Positions 45,388 to 53,482 of a stretch of 54,560 nt of DNA are shown in pieces. The notes beneath the pieces are model-generated. The model had not been told where the DNA came from. It made no database searches and saw only the letters and a program-made list of their open reading frames with translations. This DNA is from Pirellulales bacterium (GTDB taxonomy: Bacteria > Planctomycetota > Planctomycetia > Pirellulales > JACPPG01), in contig DASXEJ010000102.1 of assembly GCA_036490175.1 (NCBI GenBank), positions 1-54,560 of the forward strand, given 5' to 3'. Both the position numbers and the translations under genes were made by a program. How positions within the stretch are numbered: the stretch's first letter is position 1; each line of letters opens with the position of its first letter.

Positions 45388-46628
45388 TGAGCAGTCTGTC
45401 GCCCCCAGACGAAATGGCAACGCTGTCTTCCGCCGCCCTGTTGGGCGGCGCGATCGGTGTACTCGACCACGCCCCGGTCGCGGCGCCGAGAGAGACGTTT
45501 GGCAAGAGACTTCGCGTTCTACACGTCATCAACGGCGAACACTACGCGGGAGCCGAGCGCGTCCAAGATCTGCTGGCCCTGCGATTGCCAGACGAGGGGT
45601 TCGACGTCGGCTTTGCCTGTCTGAAGCCCGGACGTTTCGCCGCAGCACGCTGCTCTCAAATGTCGCCCTTGCACGTCCTGCCAATGCGATCGCGGCTGGA
45701 TCTGCGACCAGTATTAGCGATGGCGCGACTCGTGAAGGAGGGCGGCTACGATATCATTCACACCCACACGTCGAGATCGGCATTGCTGGGCAGCCTGGCA
45801 GCGAAGATGTCGGGTGCGGCGCTCGTACACCATATTCATAGCGCGGCCACGCCCGATACATTGCGAGACCTGCGCGATGGAATCAGTGCCGTGGTCGAAA
45901 GATTTGGTTTTCGTCGCGCCGACGCGGTAATCGCCGTGTCGCAGGGAATCGCCGCCTATGCCCGCCGCGGCGGTGTCCGTGACGATCGACTGACAATCGT
46001 TCCCAACGGCGTTCCCGCGGTCGATCAACTCTCTGACAAGTGCATGCCAACTGGCCCCTGGACCGTCGGCACCGTGGCCCTCTTTCGCGAACGTAAGGGG
46101 CTCGAGGTACTGCTCGAAGCCGCCGCGCGCGGACGTACGCAGGGGTTGCCCCTACGTCTGCGGATTGTCGGACCGTTTGAAACAACAGTGTACGAAGAGC
46201 GGATGCACAAGCTGGCCGAAGATTTGGGTCTTGCCGGCGCCGTCGAGTGGCGAGGCTTCCGCGAGGACGTCTCGTCCGAGTTGGCGGCAATGGATCTATT
46301 CGTCATGCCCAGCGTGCTGCGCGAAGGATTGCCCATGGTGATTCTCGAAGCCATGGCCAATGGCGTACCCATCATCGGTAGCGGCGTGGAGGGCATTCCC
46401 GAAGTCATCCGCGACGGACAAGACGGATTGATCGTCGAGCCGGGCAACCCGGACGACCTGGCGGCCGCAATCGGTCGCCTGGTACGCGGCGAGGAAAACG
46501 CGCAAGCATTGCGCGAGAGCGCCTACGAGCGACAAGTAACGCGATATTCCGATCGTAGCATGGCTGCCGGCGTAGCTGCCGTGTATGCCGAAGTGCTGGC
46601 ACGCAAGCAGACGCTGGTGACAGCCTGA
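45387..46628 (+). CDS. GT4-family glycosyltransferase
   Basis: The 413-residue product has the GT-B layout of family 4: N-terminal RVLHVINGEHYAGAERVQDL, HTHTSRSALLGSLAAKM, the inter-domain VIAVSQGIAAYA and IVPNGV, then TVGTVALFRERKGLEVLLEA, and the nucleotide-binding EGLPMVILEAMANGVPII with GIPEVIRDGQDGLIVEP near the C-terminus. It transfers a sugar from a nucleotide donor to the growing lipid-linked unit in the cytoplasm; the sugar is unknown. The start at 45387 overlaps the stop of the sugar transferase, so translation is coupled; a longer frame from 45186 lies inside the preceding gene. Confidence 0.92.
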   Translation: MSSLSPPDEMATLSSAALLGGAIGVLDHAPVAAPRETFGKRLRVLHVINGEHYAGAERVQDLLALRLPDEGFDVGFACLKPGRFAAARCSQMSPLHVLPMRSRLDLRPVLAMARLVKEGGYDIIHTHTSRSALLGSLAAKMSGAALVHHIHSAATPDTLRDLRDGISAVVERFGFRRADAVIAVSQGIAAYARRGGVRDDRLTIVPNGVPAVDQLSDKCMPTGPWTVGTVALFRERKGLEVLLEAAARGRTQGLPLRLRIVGPFETTVYEERMHKLAEDLGLAGAVEWRGFREDVSSELAAMDLFVMPSVLREGLPMVILEAMANGVPIIGSGVEGIPEVIRDGQDGLIVEPGNPDDLAAAIGRLVRGEENAQALRESAYERQVTRYSDRSMAAGVAAVYAEVLARKQTLVTA

Positions 46629-46660
46629 ACATCGACTCCAATGCAGTGGGAGAACTGACC

Positions 46661-47491
46661 ATGTCACAACTGACAAGCAGCGCCACGCTGCCCATGCTGG
46701 ACGCGCCTATCCAAGAAGCCGCCGCAGATTGCGCGGCCCGCATCGTTTCCGTCTTGGGAGTGCATATCACAGACGTTACGAAACTGGACGCCTTCGCCAT
46801 CATGGAGCGATTGCTCCAAGCGGATAACGGACGATGCCACTCGTTGTTTCTCGTGAATGCCCACACCTTGAACGTGGCGACCGAGGAGCTGTCGTATCGC
46901 AAAGTGCTCAACGAAGCCGACTATGTATTCAATGATGGGACCGGCGTACGGTGGGCGTCGCGCCAGCGCGGAATCGAACTACGCGCCAATTTGTGTGGCA
47001 CGGACCTCATTCCCGAGTTCTTTGTCGACACTGCCAACCGCGGTTATCGCTACTACCTGCTAGGCGCGACGCGCGACACGATCGAGGGCGCCGCGGCCTA
47101 TGCCCAGCGGCATTTTCCCGGCTGGACGCAGGCCGGCTTCCACGACGGCTACGTTCACAACCCAGGCGGCGACAGAATCATCGACGAGATCAATGCCTCC
47201 GGCGCCGATTTGCTTTTGGTCGGGATGGGAAATCCCTTGCAAGAACGTTGGATCATCCGCCATCAGGACAAATTGCAGGTGCCGCTAGCGATCGGCGTGG
47301 GAGGTTTGTTCGATCATTGGGTCGGCAAGCCGCGTCGTGCGCCACTGTGGGTCCGCCGGGCCGGCTGCGAATGGATGCACAAGTTAATGCTGCAGCCCCA
47401 CAAGGCACGCCGCTACGTCCTGGGAAACCCGCTATTCATTTATCGGATGACCCGCGCGCTCAAAAGCGACCTGGCCGCGATGAACGGCTGA
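46661..47491 (+). CDS. WecG/TagA/CpsF-family glycosyltransferase
   Basis: The 276-residue product matches this GT26 family: VHITDVTKLDAF near residue 35, FLVNAHTLNVATE (the conserved N-x-H-T), ADYVFNDGTGVRWASRQRG, then YRYYLLGATRDTIEGAA, LLLVGMGNPLQERWI and a basic C-terminus GCEWMHKLMLQP. These enzymes add ManNAc or ManNAcA-type sugars in enterobacterial common antigen, teichoic acid linkers or capsule. The ATG at 46661 has GGGAG eight bases upstream; a GTG at 46646 is less likely. It follows the GT4 gene by 32 bases and probably ends this exopolysaccharide operon. Confidence 0.92.
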   Translation: MSQLTSSATLPMLDAPIQEAAADCAARIVSVLGVHITDVTKLDAFAIMERLLQADNGRCHSLFLVNAHTLNVATEELSYRKVLNEADYVFNDGTGVRWASRQRGIELRANLCGTDLIPEFFVDTANRGYRYYLLGATRDTIEGAAAYAQRHFPGWTQAGFHDGYVHNPGGDRIIDEINASGADLLLVGMGNPLQERWIIRHQDKLQVPLAIGVGGLFDHWVGKPRRAPLWVRRAGCEWMHKLMLQPHKARRYVLGNPLFIYRMTRALKSDLAAMNG

Positions 47492-47508
47492 TCGTGCGTG
47501 ATGTCGAG

Positions 47509-47543
47509 ATGCGTGCCTCTGTCGCATGAGCATGGGCACGCAT
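47509..47543. terminator. Inverted repeat between convergent genes, possible bidirectional terminator
   Basis: A perfect 9-base stem, ATGCGTGCC (47509-47517) and GGCACGCAT (47535-47543), with a 17-base loop lies between the WecG-like and DUF362 genes, whose ends face each other. There is no T-run on either side, so this is only a weak candidate for an intrinsic terminator. Confidence 0.4.
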
Positions 47544-47567
47544 AAAACGCTCAATCGCACATTCTGG

Positions 47568-48620
47568 CTAAGACGTGAGCACACCGCGCCGTATGCGCAG
47601 CTCTTGCAGGTGCGGCACATTGAGAATCTCAAATGGCGACGCCAGCTCTTTCCAGGCTTCGCCCCGCTGCAGGATGTGCCGCTCGTCGAGCGGTCCCAGC
47701 CGCTTGGCCAGTTTCAGGTAGCTGATGCGCCATGGATCGAGTCCAATCAGCCGGGCGCAGGTGGCGTCAACGGCCGTCGGGTTGAGACCAATCGCGATCA
47801 GCCCGAGCGACTTGGGACTGCCGAGAATCGGGCCGTCTCCCTCCATACCCACGATGCCGTCTACGATGGCAATCGTCTTGGGGAGCGAGGCATTGATGTC
47901 GAACACAGTTTGCGGAATGCCAGCATGGTGCAAGACATTCTTGGGCCAACCGTACTTGATGCCCGGCAACACGCCATACAGATTCTTCATCGCGGCGGTC
48001 ATGCCGACCCAATGGTGGGTCTTTAATTTCGGCATCGACACGACCAGGTCGGCCTCGACGATGCTACGTGGGAAGCAGAATCCCTCGAGCGGCGAGGCAC
48101 GACCGGCATTCTTCACCCAGCCCAGGTCTTGATAGTTGAGATCTGCGAAGTCGATGCCGGCCGACTCGATCGCAGGACCCAGCCCCGATTCGAAGAGCGC
48201 CATCTGCGAATCGCGGACATGGCCCGGTGCTTCGCCAACGGAAACCTCGGCACCCCAGCGGCGAAACACCTCGGCCGCGGCCACGACAACGGCCGGATGA
48301 GTGGTCATGTGTGGCATCCGTCGCGAGGGCTCGACCATGTTCGGCTTCAACAACACGCGGCGTCCGCGGATCGTTGCGGGATCAAAGCCCGTGGCCAGCA
48401 GCCCGTCGCTAATCGTGCGCTCTAGTGGACCGTCGTAACGTTGGTTTCGCGCCAGAAATACCGGTTGCCTCGTGGTGAACGCATTGGCCACGAACGGGTA
48501 GCTGATAATGCCGGCGGTCGTCACGCCGGCGCCGATGAGCAGAGCGCGACGATCCAACAGCGGCGCTGCGTCGCTTGGCGATATGTGAGCCGATGATTTG
48601 TTTTTTGTTTCTGTTGCCAT
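47568..48620 (-). CDS. DUF362 protein with N-terminal signal/anchor
   Basis: The 350-residue product has a hydrophobic N-terminus preceded by a DRRALLIGAGV segment reminiscent of a Tat signal, then the DUF362 pattern: RRVLLKPNMVEPSRRMPHMTTHP near residue 90, GEAPGH, DLVVSMPKLKTHHWVGMTAAMKNLYG near residue 190 and VDGIVGMEGDGPILGSPKSLG near residue 255. DUF362 proteins often carry ferredoxin-like iron-sulfur motifs; no CxxCxxC cluster is present here, so this is the short form. It follows the toroid gene by 10 bases on the same strand. Role unknown. Confidence 0.88.
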   Translation of the reverse strand: MATETKNKSSAHISPSDAAPLLDRRALLIGAGVTTAGIISYPFVANAFTTRQPVFLARNQRYDGPLERTISDGLLATGFDPATIRGRRVLLKPNMVEPSRRMPHMTTHPAVVVAAAEVFRRWGAEVSVGEAPGHVRDSQMALFESGLGPAIESAGIDFADLNYQDLGWVKNAGRASPLEGFCFPRSIVEADLVVSMPKLKTHHWVGMTAAMKNLYGVLPGIKYGWPKNVLHHAGIPQTVFDINASLPKTIAIVDGIVGMEGDGPILGSPKSLGLIAIGLNPTAVDATCARLIGLDPWRISYLKLAKRLGPLDERHILQRGEAWKELASPFEILNVPHLQELRIRRGVLTS

Positions 48621-48630
48621 CGGTGCCTGC

Positions 48631-49590
48631 TCAAGCTGCCTCGGGCACTGCGGATAGGGAAACGAGCGGGCAATCGCCTTCGAGCGCCGCCAGGGCTAAC
48701 AGGGCCAACTCCAGCGACGAACCTCGGCGTAGCGATTGTGCCGTGCAAGCGGCCATCCAGACCGACGCCTGCGACGGAACGCGGCCATGCGCCGCCAGCC
48801 CCAGCAAGCCGTAGGCCAACGAAGCGGGCGTGGTAGTGGGTCCGAGCGTCGATTCCAAATAGGAAACTGCCTGACGAATCCGGCCCGTGCTATCGGGTTC
48901 GCCTGCCAATGCCAACAGGGTGACTCCGGTCGGTTCGACGTGCGGCAACAGCGTCTGCCCCAGCACGATCGTGTTACCGTAGTTGCATCCGCCCGTGGTC
49001 AGTAGCCTGTCGACGAGCAGACGAACGGCTTCACGAGTTCGTGGATGGTCGCCATGTCCGGTGGCACGTAGTGCGAGCACGCTCATGGCGGTCGGCTCGA
49101 CCCAGGAATGGGTGCCAACCACCCACGGCCAGCCGAGCAACGTCGTATCGTGGCCGGTGTAGGGCTGCCGCTCGGATGTTTCGCCGGCGATTGAGAGCAT
49201 CCAGTCCACCGCGCGACGTGTCGACTCTTGATACGAGATATCCGAGATGCCGCGTGCGATCGCGCCTGCGACGGTGTTGGTCGTGACGGTTATTGCGGTT
49301 GAACCTGATCTGGCTGGGCTGTGCGCTTCGTCGCTTAGAATCCAAGCCAGTACGGCCAGGGGAGTCGGCCAACCGGGCGAGGATTCGTCCTGGCGGATTC
49401 CAACTTGGCCATCTGGGGCCTGCGCCGAAACCAGCCAGTCACGCGCCCGCACGGACGCCTTGCTACGGCCATAGGCGGCCAAGGCCAGGGCGACGAAAGC
49501 AGTCGGCTCGGACGCGGCTGCCGAGTCGCGATGGTAGCGCCACGACGATTGGCTTTCCAAGAAATCAAGCGCGCTCGCAGCGTAGTCCAT
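48631..49590 (-). CDS. Alpha/alpha-toroid (prenyltransferase/squalene-cyclase-like repeat) protein
   Basis: The 319-residue product consists of repeated helical units with the terpene-cyclase/prenyltransferase beta-subunit look: EPTAFVALALAAYG, VEPTAMSVLALRATG, VEPTGVTLLALAG, ASLAYGLLGLAAHG and ALLALAALEGD. There is no signal peptide. I see neither the DxDD motif of squalene-hopene cyclases nor a clear zinc site, so catalytic function is doubtful; it may bind a lipid or a peptide. It is the first gene of a two-gene unit with the DUF362 gene. The ATG at 49590 has no strong ribosome site. Confidence 0.75.
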   Translation of the reverse strand: MDYAASALDFLESQSSWRYHRDSAAASEPTAFVALALAAYGRSKASVRARDWLVSAQAPDGQVGIRQDESSPGWPTPLAVLAWILSDEAHSPARSGSTAITVTTNTVAGAIARGISDISYQESTRRAVDWMLSIAGETSERQPYTGHDTTLLGWPWVVGTHSWVEPTAMSVLALRATGHGDHPRTREAVRLLVDRLLTTGGCNYGNTIVLGQTLLPHVEPTGVTLLALAGEPDSTGRIRQAVSYLESTLGPTTTPASLAYGLLGLAAHGRVPSQASVWMAACTAQSLRRGSSLELALLALAALEGDCPLVSLSAVPEAA

Positions 49591-50236
49591 ACAAACGTCG
49601 TGATCCGCATCGCGGACAGTTGAAACAACGGTTCATTGAGCAGCGATCCAATGCAAGGCTACGTTGCAATAACTAGCGCCAGACGTTTTGGATCAAGCGA
49701 GATTCGACAAAACATCACCGTGGCGCTGCGCTTCTATCGCCGCCGCCGTGCGATGGGCGATGCCGTGACGCGGCGTCTGGAGCGATCGTGGCGGTTTTGC
49801 GGCGCCAATGGGCGGTCAATCGTAAAAATGATGCAACCGGCCGGGATTTCTTAAACTTCGCAATTTGACATCGGACGAATCCACACTAGGTTTCCAATGC
49901 ACAGGCAATCGCCCCTGCGAAAACCTGTTGCAGGAATGGTTTCGCGACCGTTCCTGCGTACCCTTCGAAACGGATTTTCATCCGAACAAGAACGATTCGA
50001 GAGCGGTGAAGGGCGGCGCAAGCGATTTGCTGCCGTCGACTGCAAACGTCGCAAGACGCGAGCAAGACGCTGAAATCATCGCGAAACAGTTCCGACGATC
50101 GTCGTTCCGAAGTCCCTCGACAACCGATGAGGGTGCGGCGATCACTAATGGTCAATCACATTTTGTTAACGGTCTGTCCTGATTCCGGCCGCCACAGTCC
50201 TACGGCCGAGGACGACCAAGGGAATGGAGGATTCTG
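49591..50236. other. Intergenic region upstream of the Flp pilin genes
   Basis: About 650 bases lie between the divergent toroid gene and the first Flp pilin. Short frames here (e.g. 49865-50182) show no family resemblance. One clear hairpin is present at 49930-49957 (listed separately). The region should contain the promoter of the pilus locus. Confidence 0.5.
49930..49957. promoter_or_regulatory. Stable hairpin upstream of the flp genes
   Basis: An 11-base stem (GCAGGAATGGT at 49930-49940 and ACCGTTCCTGC at 49947-49957, one T-G pair) closes a six-base TTCGCG loop. It is not followed by a T-run, so it is not a standard terminator. It may be an operator or part of a leader RNA about 280 bases before the first pilin. 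Confidence 0.4.
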
Positions 50237-50413
50237 ATGAAGACTCTTGCTTTGAAGGTGCAACGTTTCCTCACGTCCGAGGATGGCCCAACCGCAGTCG
50301 AGTACGCCGTGATGCTGGCTCTGATTGTGATCGTCTGCTTGACGGCGATTCAATCGATCGGCACCAACGCGAACTTGACATTTACTAAAGTATCCACGCA
50401 GCTCGCCTCGTAA
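50237..50413 (+). CDS. flp: Flp/Fap-type major pilin, first copy
   Basis: This is a small 58-residue gene. The prepilin has a short basic leader ending in Gly17, followed by PTAVEY, which fits the GxxxxEY site cut by the Tad prepilin peptidase (Glu at +5). A hydrophobic stretch VMLALIVIVCLTAI follows, with the C-terminus TFTKVSTQLAS. Flp pilins form the thin adhesive Tad pilus fibre. GGAGG lies six bases before the ATG. A strong terminator follows at 50476, so this gene is probably made in much larger amount than the assembly genes behind it. Confidence 0.92.
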   Translation: MKTLALKVQRFLTSEDGPTAVEYAVMLALIVIVCLTAIQSIGTNANLTFTKVSTQLAS

Positions 50414-50475
50414 GCGTGGCTGTTCGCGGCGGGCTAGGGTTTATACCCCCCTGGTCCAAGAAGCCGATGCTACAT

Positions 50476-50518
50476 GCCCCCGGATTTTGCCTACTGCGAA
50501 GTCCGGGGGCTGTTTTTT
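50476..50518 (+). terminator. Rho-independent terminator after the first Flp pilin
   Basis: A perfect 9-base stem GCCCCCGGA / TCCGGGGGC with a 17-base loop is followed by TGTTTTTT. It lies 63 bases past the pilin stop. It would end most pilin transcripts before the second pilin gene. Confidence 0.88.
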
Positions 50519-50696
50519 GCGCAAAAGCGACATGCCGGCAGGACAGGGGAGCGATATCGCCGCTGGACTGCCAGTGGCTGTGAGCTATCTACTTCTTAGA
50601 GCTTGAGGTTCGGCTTGATGTTTGGGGCGGCTAGAGCATTCGGTCGACAGCGCACCTGACAATCGAAGACCGATCTTCGGCCCTGGGAATCAGATC

Positions 50697-50885
50697 GTGC
50701 ACGCAAAGATTCAATCCGTACTGCAAGCGACGCGCCGTTTTCTCGCTTCCGAGGATGGGCCGACCGCTGTCGAGTACGCGCTGATGCTGTCGCTGATCGT
50801 GTTGGTGTGCATCACATCGATCAAAGCGATCGGCACCAGCGCGAATACGACGTTCGGCAAAGTCTCGACCAAGCTTGGATCTTGA
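50697..50885 (+). CDS. flp: Flp/Fap-type pilin, second copy
   Basis: The 62-residue product is a close relative of the first pilin: RRFLASEDGPTAVEYALMLS with the same GPTAVEY processing site, the hydrophobic core LIVLVCITSIKAIG and a C-terminus TTFGKVSTKLGS. The frame is open further upstream to 50622, but the leader is expected to be short, so I prefer the GTG at 50697, with a weak GGGA upstream. It may be a minor or alternative pilin. A tandem pilin pair is common at Tad loci. Confidence 0.85.
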   Translation: MHAKIQSVLQATRRFLASEDGPTAVEYALMLSLIVLVCITSIKAIGTSANTTFGKVSTKLGS

Positions 50886-51109
50886 CGAGGCAGGCTCCTC
50901 TCAGCGTTGCCGTCCCCCGCGGCACATCGCGCCGCGGCCGCCGTCCTGCATCGGCATCGTCGCAGTCGCCAAACCGCGCGTCATTTTTTGACATAGGATT
51001 GAATGGATGGGAATACCAGGCGCAATCGCCTGGCAGCCCCTTGCGTGCTGGAATCGTCCCGCGACGAGCTCCAGATCTACAGCCCCTCGCACGAATGGGA
51101 GACGCTACC

Positions 51110-51676
51110 GTGTCCGAGATCAACGCCATGTGGATGGCTTTCGTGGAACATTGGCCCGTGTGGATCGTCACGCTGCTGTTAGTAGTCGCCGCGGTGATCG
51201 ACGGCTGGATGCTGAAGGTCCCGAACTGGCTGACCTATCCCATGGTCTTCGCAGGATGGGCCTACAGCGCCACCTACTTTGGGTGGGAAGGTTTGATGTG
51301 GAGCTTACTGGGCACGGCCGTCGGCCTGCTGCTATTGCTGCCGATGTACGCCATTGGCGGCATGGGCGCCGGAGACGTGAAGCTACTGGCCGGCGTGGGA
51401 GCGTGGGTCTGGGCCACCAACACGTTCTACGCGTTTTGCGCTACTACCATCATCGGTGCGGTCATCGCCGTGCTGATGGTGGTCTATCGGCGAGCCTGGG
51501 CCAAGCATCAGGCCCAGTTCTGGATGATTTTCCACGAGATCTTCTCGGTTCGCGATCCCAACCAGCTCTCGGCGATCGCGGCCGAACGCAAGAGCAGCAT
51601 GATGCTCTTGCCTTATGGGATTCCAATCGCGATCGGCACGATCTTGTACTTCGCCTGGGAAGGGATGCTGCTATGA
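51110..51676 (+). CDS. cpaA: Type IV/Tad prepilin peptidase (A24 family, CpaA/TadV-like)
   Basis: The 188-residue product is a short A24 aspartic protease with about five hydrophobic segments. Catalytic aspartates are in VIDGWMLKVPNWLTYP and in the GMGAGDVKLL motif. It lacks the N-methylation domain of PilD, as Tad enzymes do. It would cut the Flp and TadE-type prepilins. GGGAG lies eight bases before the GTG at 51110; an ATG at 51095 in the same frame is also possible, and the frame extends further upstream without family resemblance. Its stop overlaps the TadE start by four bases (ATGA). Confidence 0.88.
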   Translation: MSEINAMWMAFVEHWPVWIVTLLLVVAAVIDGWMLKVPNWLTYPMVFAGWAYSATYFGWEGLMWSLLGTAVGLLLLLPMYAIGGMGAGDVKLLAGVGAWVWATNTFYAFCATTIIGAVIAVLMVVYRRAWAKHQAQFWMIFHEIFSVRDPNQLSAIAAERKSSMMLLPYGIPIAIGTILYFAWEGMLL

Positions 51677-52185
51677 ACGACTGCCTTGAATTGTCTGGCC
51701 CGCGCGGTCCCGAGGCGCGGATTGACGAGTTGAGAAACCCGCAGAAGAGATGGTTCAAACTGGAGAAACTCTGCCGGTTATGCCGAAGAACTCGACGAGG
51801 GGCTGCCGCCGTCGAGTTTGCCATCGTGGCGCCCGTGTTCTTTGCCTTCACCCTGGGCATGATTGAGGTCGGCAGGGCCGTGATGGTGCAGCAGATCCTG
51901 ACGACCGCGTCGCGTGAGGGGGCACGGCAAGCCGTACTGGATGGCGCGACTCAGACAGCTGTCACTACATTTATCACAACTTACCTAACCGCCGCAGCGG
52001 TATCGGCCGGCAGCACGAGCGTGGCATTCTCGCCAAGCTTGCCCACTGCTTCCGGTTATAACGGCCCGGTCACGGTTACTGTTTCGTTGCCTTTCAATCA
52101 AGTGAGTTGGTCACCATCGCCAATCTTTCTAAATGGGAAAACGTTGACCGCTAGCACGACTATGCAACGTGAAGGCGTCCAGTAA
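51673..52185 (+). CDS. tadE: TadE-family pseudopilin
   Basis: The 170-residue product has a basic N-terminus (CRLCRRTRRG), then the TadE motif GAAAVEFAIVAPVFFAFTLGMIEVGRAVM, in which the G-AAAVEF site would be cut by the prepilin peptidase, and a C-terminal periplasmic part with TTASREGARQAV, typical of TadE proteins. It is a minor pilin-like part of the Tad system. The start overlaps the peptidase stop by four bases. A much longer frame from 51007 is a shadow of the peptidase gene up to 51673 and should not be used. Confidence 0.9.
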   Translation: MNDCLELSGPRGPEARIDELRNPQKRWFKLEKLCRLCRRTRRGAAAVEFAIVAPVFFAFTLGMIEVGRAVMVQQILTTASREGARQAVLDGATQTAVTTFITTYLTAAAVSAGSTSVAFSPSLPTASGYNGPVTVTVSLPFNQVSWSPSPIFLNGKTLTASTTMQREGVQ

Positions 52186-52237
52186 TTGGACCACGGCTCG
52201 AAGTGTCGGCTGCTAGCGCCTGCTGTCTGGGGGGACC

Positions 52238-53329
52238 ATGCGTCCAAAATCGTTGATACTTCTGCTCCTCGCGCTTGTGTGCGGGCTGGTGGCCGCTATC
52301 GGCATTAACCAGGTGCTGGCGAGCCGCCCCACGGAACAGGCGGCCGAGGCTGGCGAGATGTTACCCATCTTTGTTGCGCTGACGGACATTGGCTTGGGCG
52401 ATCCCCTCACGCCGGAAGTGCTCAAGCTCGAGGAATGGCCCAAGAGCAAGGTTCCCGCCGGCGCCCTGACCACGCTAGAAGACGTCGAAGGCCGCCGTGC
52501 GCGCGCCAAGTTCTACGGCGGCGAGCCTATCATCGAAGCCAAGCTTCTGGCCAAGGGGGACCAAGGTTCCGGAGCCACGGATCTGATTCCCAAGGGCTAT
52601 CGCGTCGTCTCCGTGAAGGTTGACGACGTCAGCGGCAGCGGCTTGATCCTCCCCGGTGACCGCGTCGACGCCTTGGTACACCTGACCGACGTGGGGGCTT
52701 CGAGCGAAACGAATCGCTCCAGCACGCGCACGTTCCTGCACAACGTCAAAGTGTTCGCCGTGAACAATGTCTACAGCCGTGAATCGAACGGAACTGAGGC
52801 GATCACGGCCAAAACGATCTCGCTGCTAGTGACACCGACACAGGCCGAGTTGGTGACCTTGGCCAGCGAGATGGGCAAGATTCGTCTCGTGATGCGCAGT
52901 GCCGACGATGACACGCAAGACGACACGGTGGGCGTCACACAGCAAGAGTTGTTCAAAGGGGGCGACATGTCCGAGGCTCTGACGAAGGCCGAAAAGCCGT
53001 CGAAAGAGAATTTCCTGAAAATACTGAATCCCCCCACTACCACACCTGATCCGGTTGAAGACGCCGACACTCCGGTCGCTCCGGCGAACACCTTCAAGAT
53101 GTTGCTGATCGAGGGGACGAGCTTACGCGAGGTGGAATTCGAGGAAGGGAACCGCGTCGGCGGTATCCTGCAGATTCGGCAATTAAATAATCCCACCGAG
53201 CCAGGATCGACCCCGTCGACCATGCCCAGTGGATTCTCGCTCGATCAGGCAACAGGTGCCGCCGCGGCCGCAGCGGCAGCCGTGCCGCCCTATACGCCGG
53301 CGAAGGACGACGGGCCCAAAGGCCCTTAA
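52238..53329 (+). CDS. cpaB: Flp pilus assembly protein CpaB (RcpC-like, SAF domain)
   Basis: The 363-residue product has an N-terminal TM (LILLLLALVCGLVAAIGI), a SAF domain (about residues 40-108: VALTDIGLGDPLTPEVLKLEEW and GEPIIEAKLL), an RcpC/CpaB domain (YRVVSVKVDDVSGSGLILPGDRVDAL, VKVFAVNNVYSRE, KTISLLVTPTQAELVTLASE) and a C-terminal tail with an Ala run and Pro residues. It works in the periplasm with the secretin. GGGGGG lies three bases before the ATG at 52238. It is followed by the secretin gene after 153 bases. Confidence 0.93.
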   Translation: MRPKSLILLLLALVCGLVAAIGINQVLASRPTEQAAEAGEMLPIFVALTDIGLGDPLTPEVLKLEEWPKSKVPAGALTTLEDVEGRRARAKFYGGEPIIEAKLLAKGDQGSGATDLIPKGYRVVSVKVDDVSGSGLILPGDRVDALVHLTDVGASSETNRSSTRTFLHNVKVFAVNNVYSRESNGTEAITAKTISLLVTPTQAELVTLASEMGKIRLVMRSADDDTQDDTVGVTQQELFKGGDMSEALTKAEKPSKENFLKILNPPTTTPDPVEDADTPVAPANTFKMLLIEGTSLREVEFEEGNRVGGILQIRQLNNPTEPGSTPSTMPSGFSLDQATGAAAAAAAAVPPYTPAKDDGPKGP

Positions 53330-53482
53330 GCGAACGATGCGGATCAACCGCGATGCATAACGGAACGAACACGAGAACCTGAGAACACGAAAAAAACTCG
53401 AAGCGTTAAATCCGCCAGCGATGGATCGCGGCGCGATCAAGGATGGGGCTTCGAGTTCTGCAACTTGCAAGGAAGCGCACGG

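Noticed and set aside
49865..50182. Possible 105-residue gene upstream of the pilins
   Set aside because: No ribosome site, no recognisable motif, and composition like non-coding DNA; it also covers the hairpin at 49930-49957.
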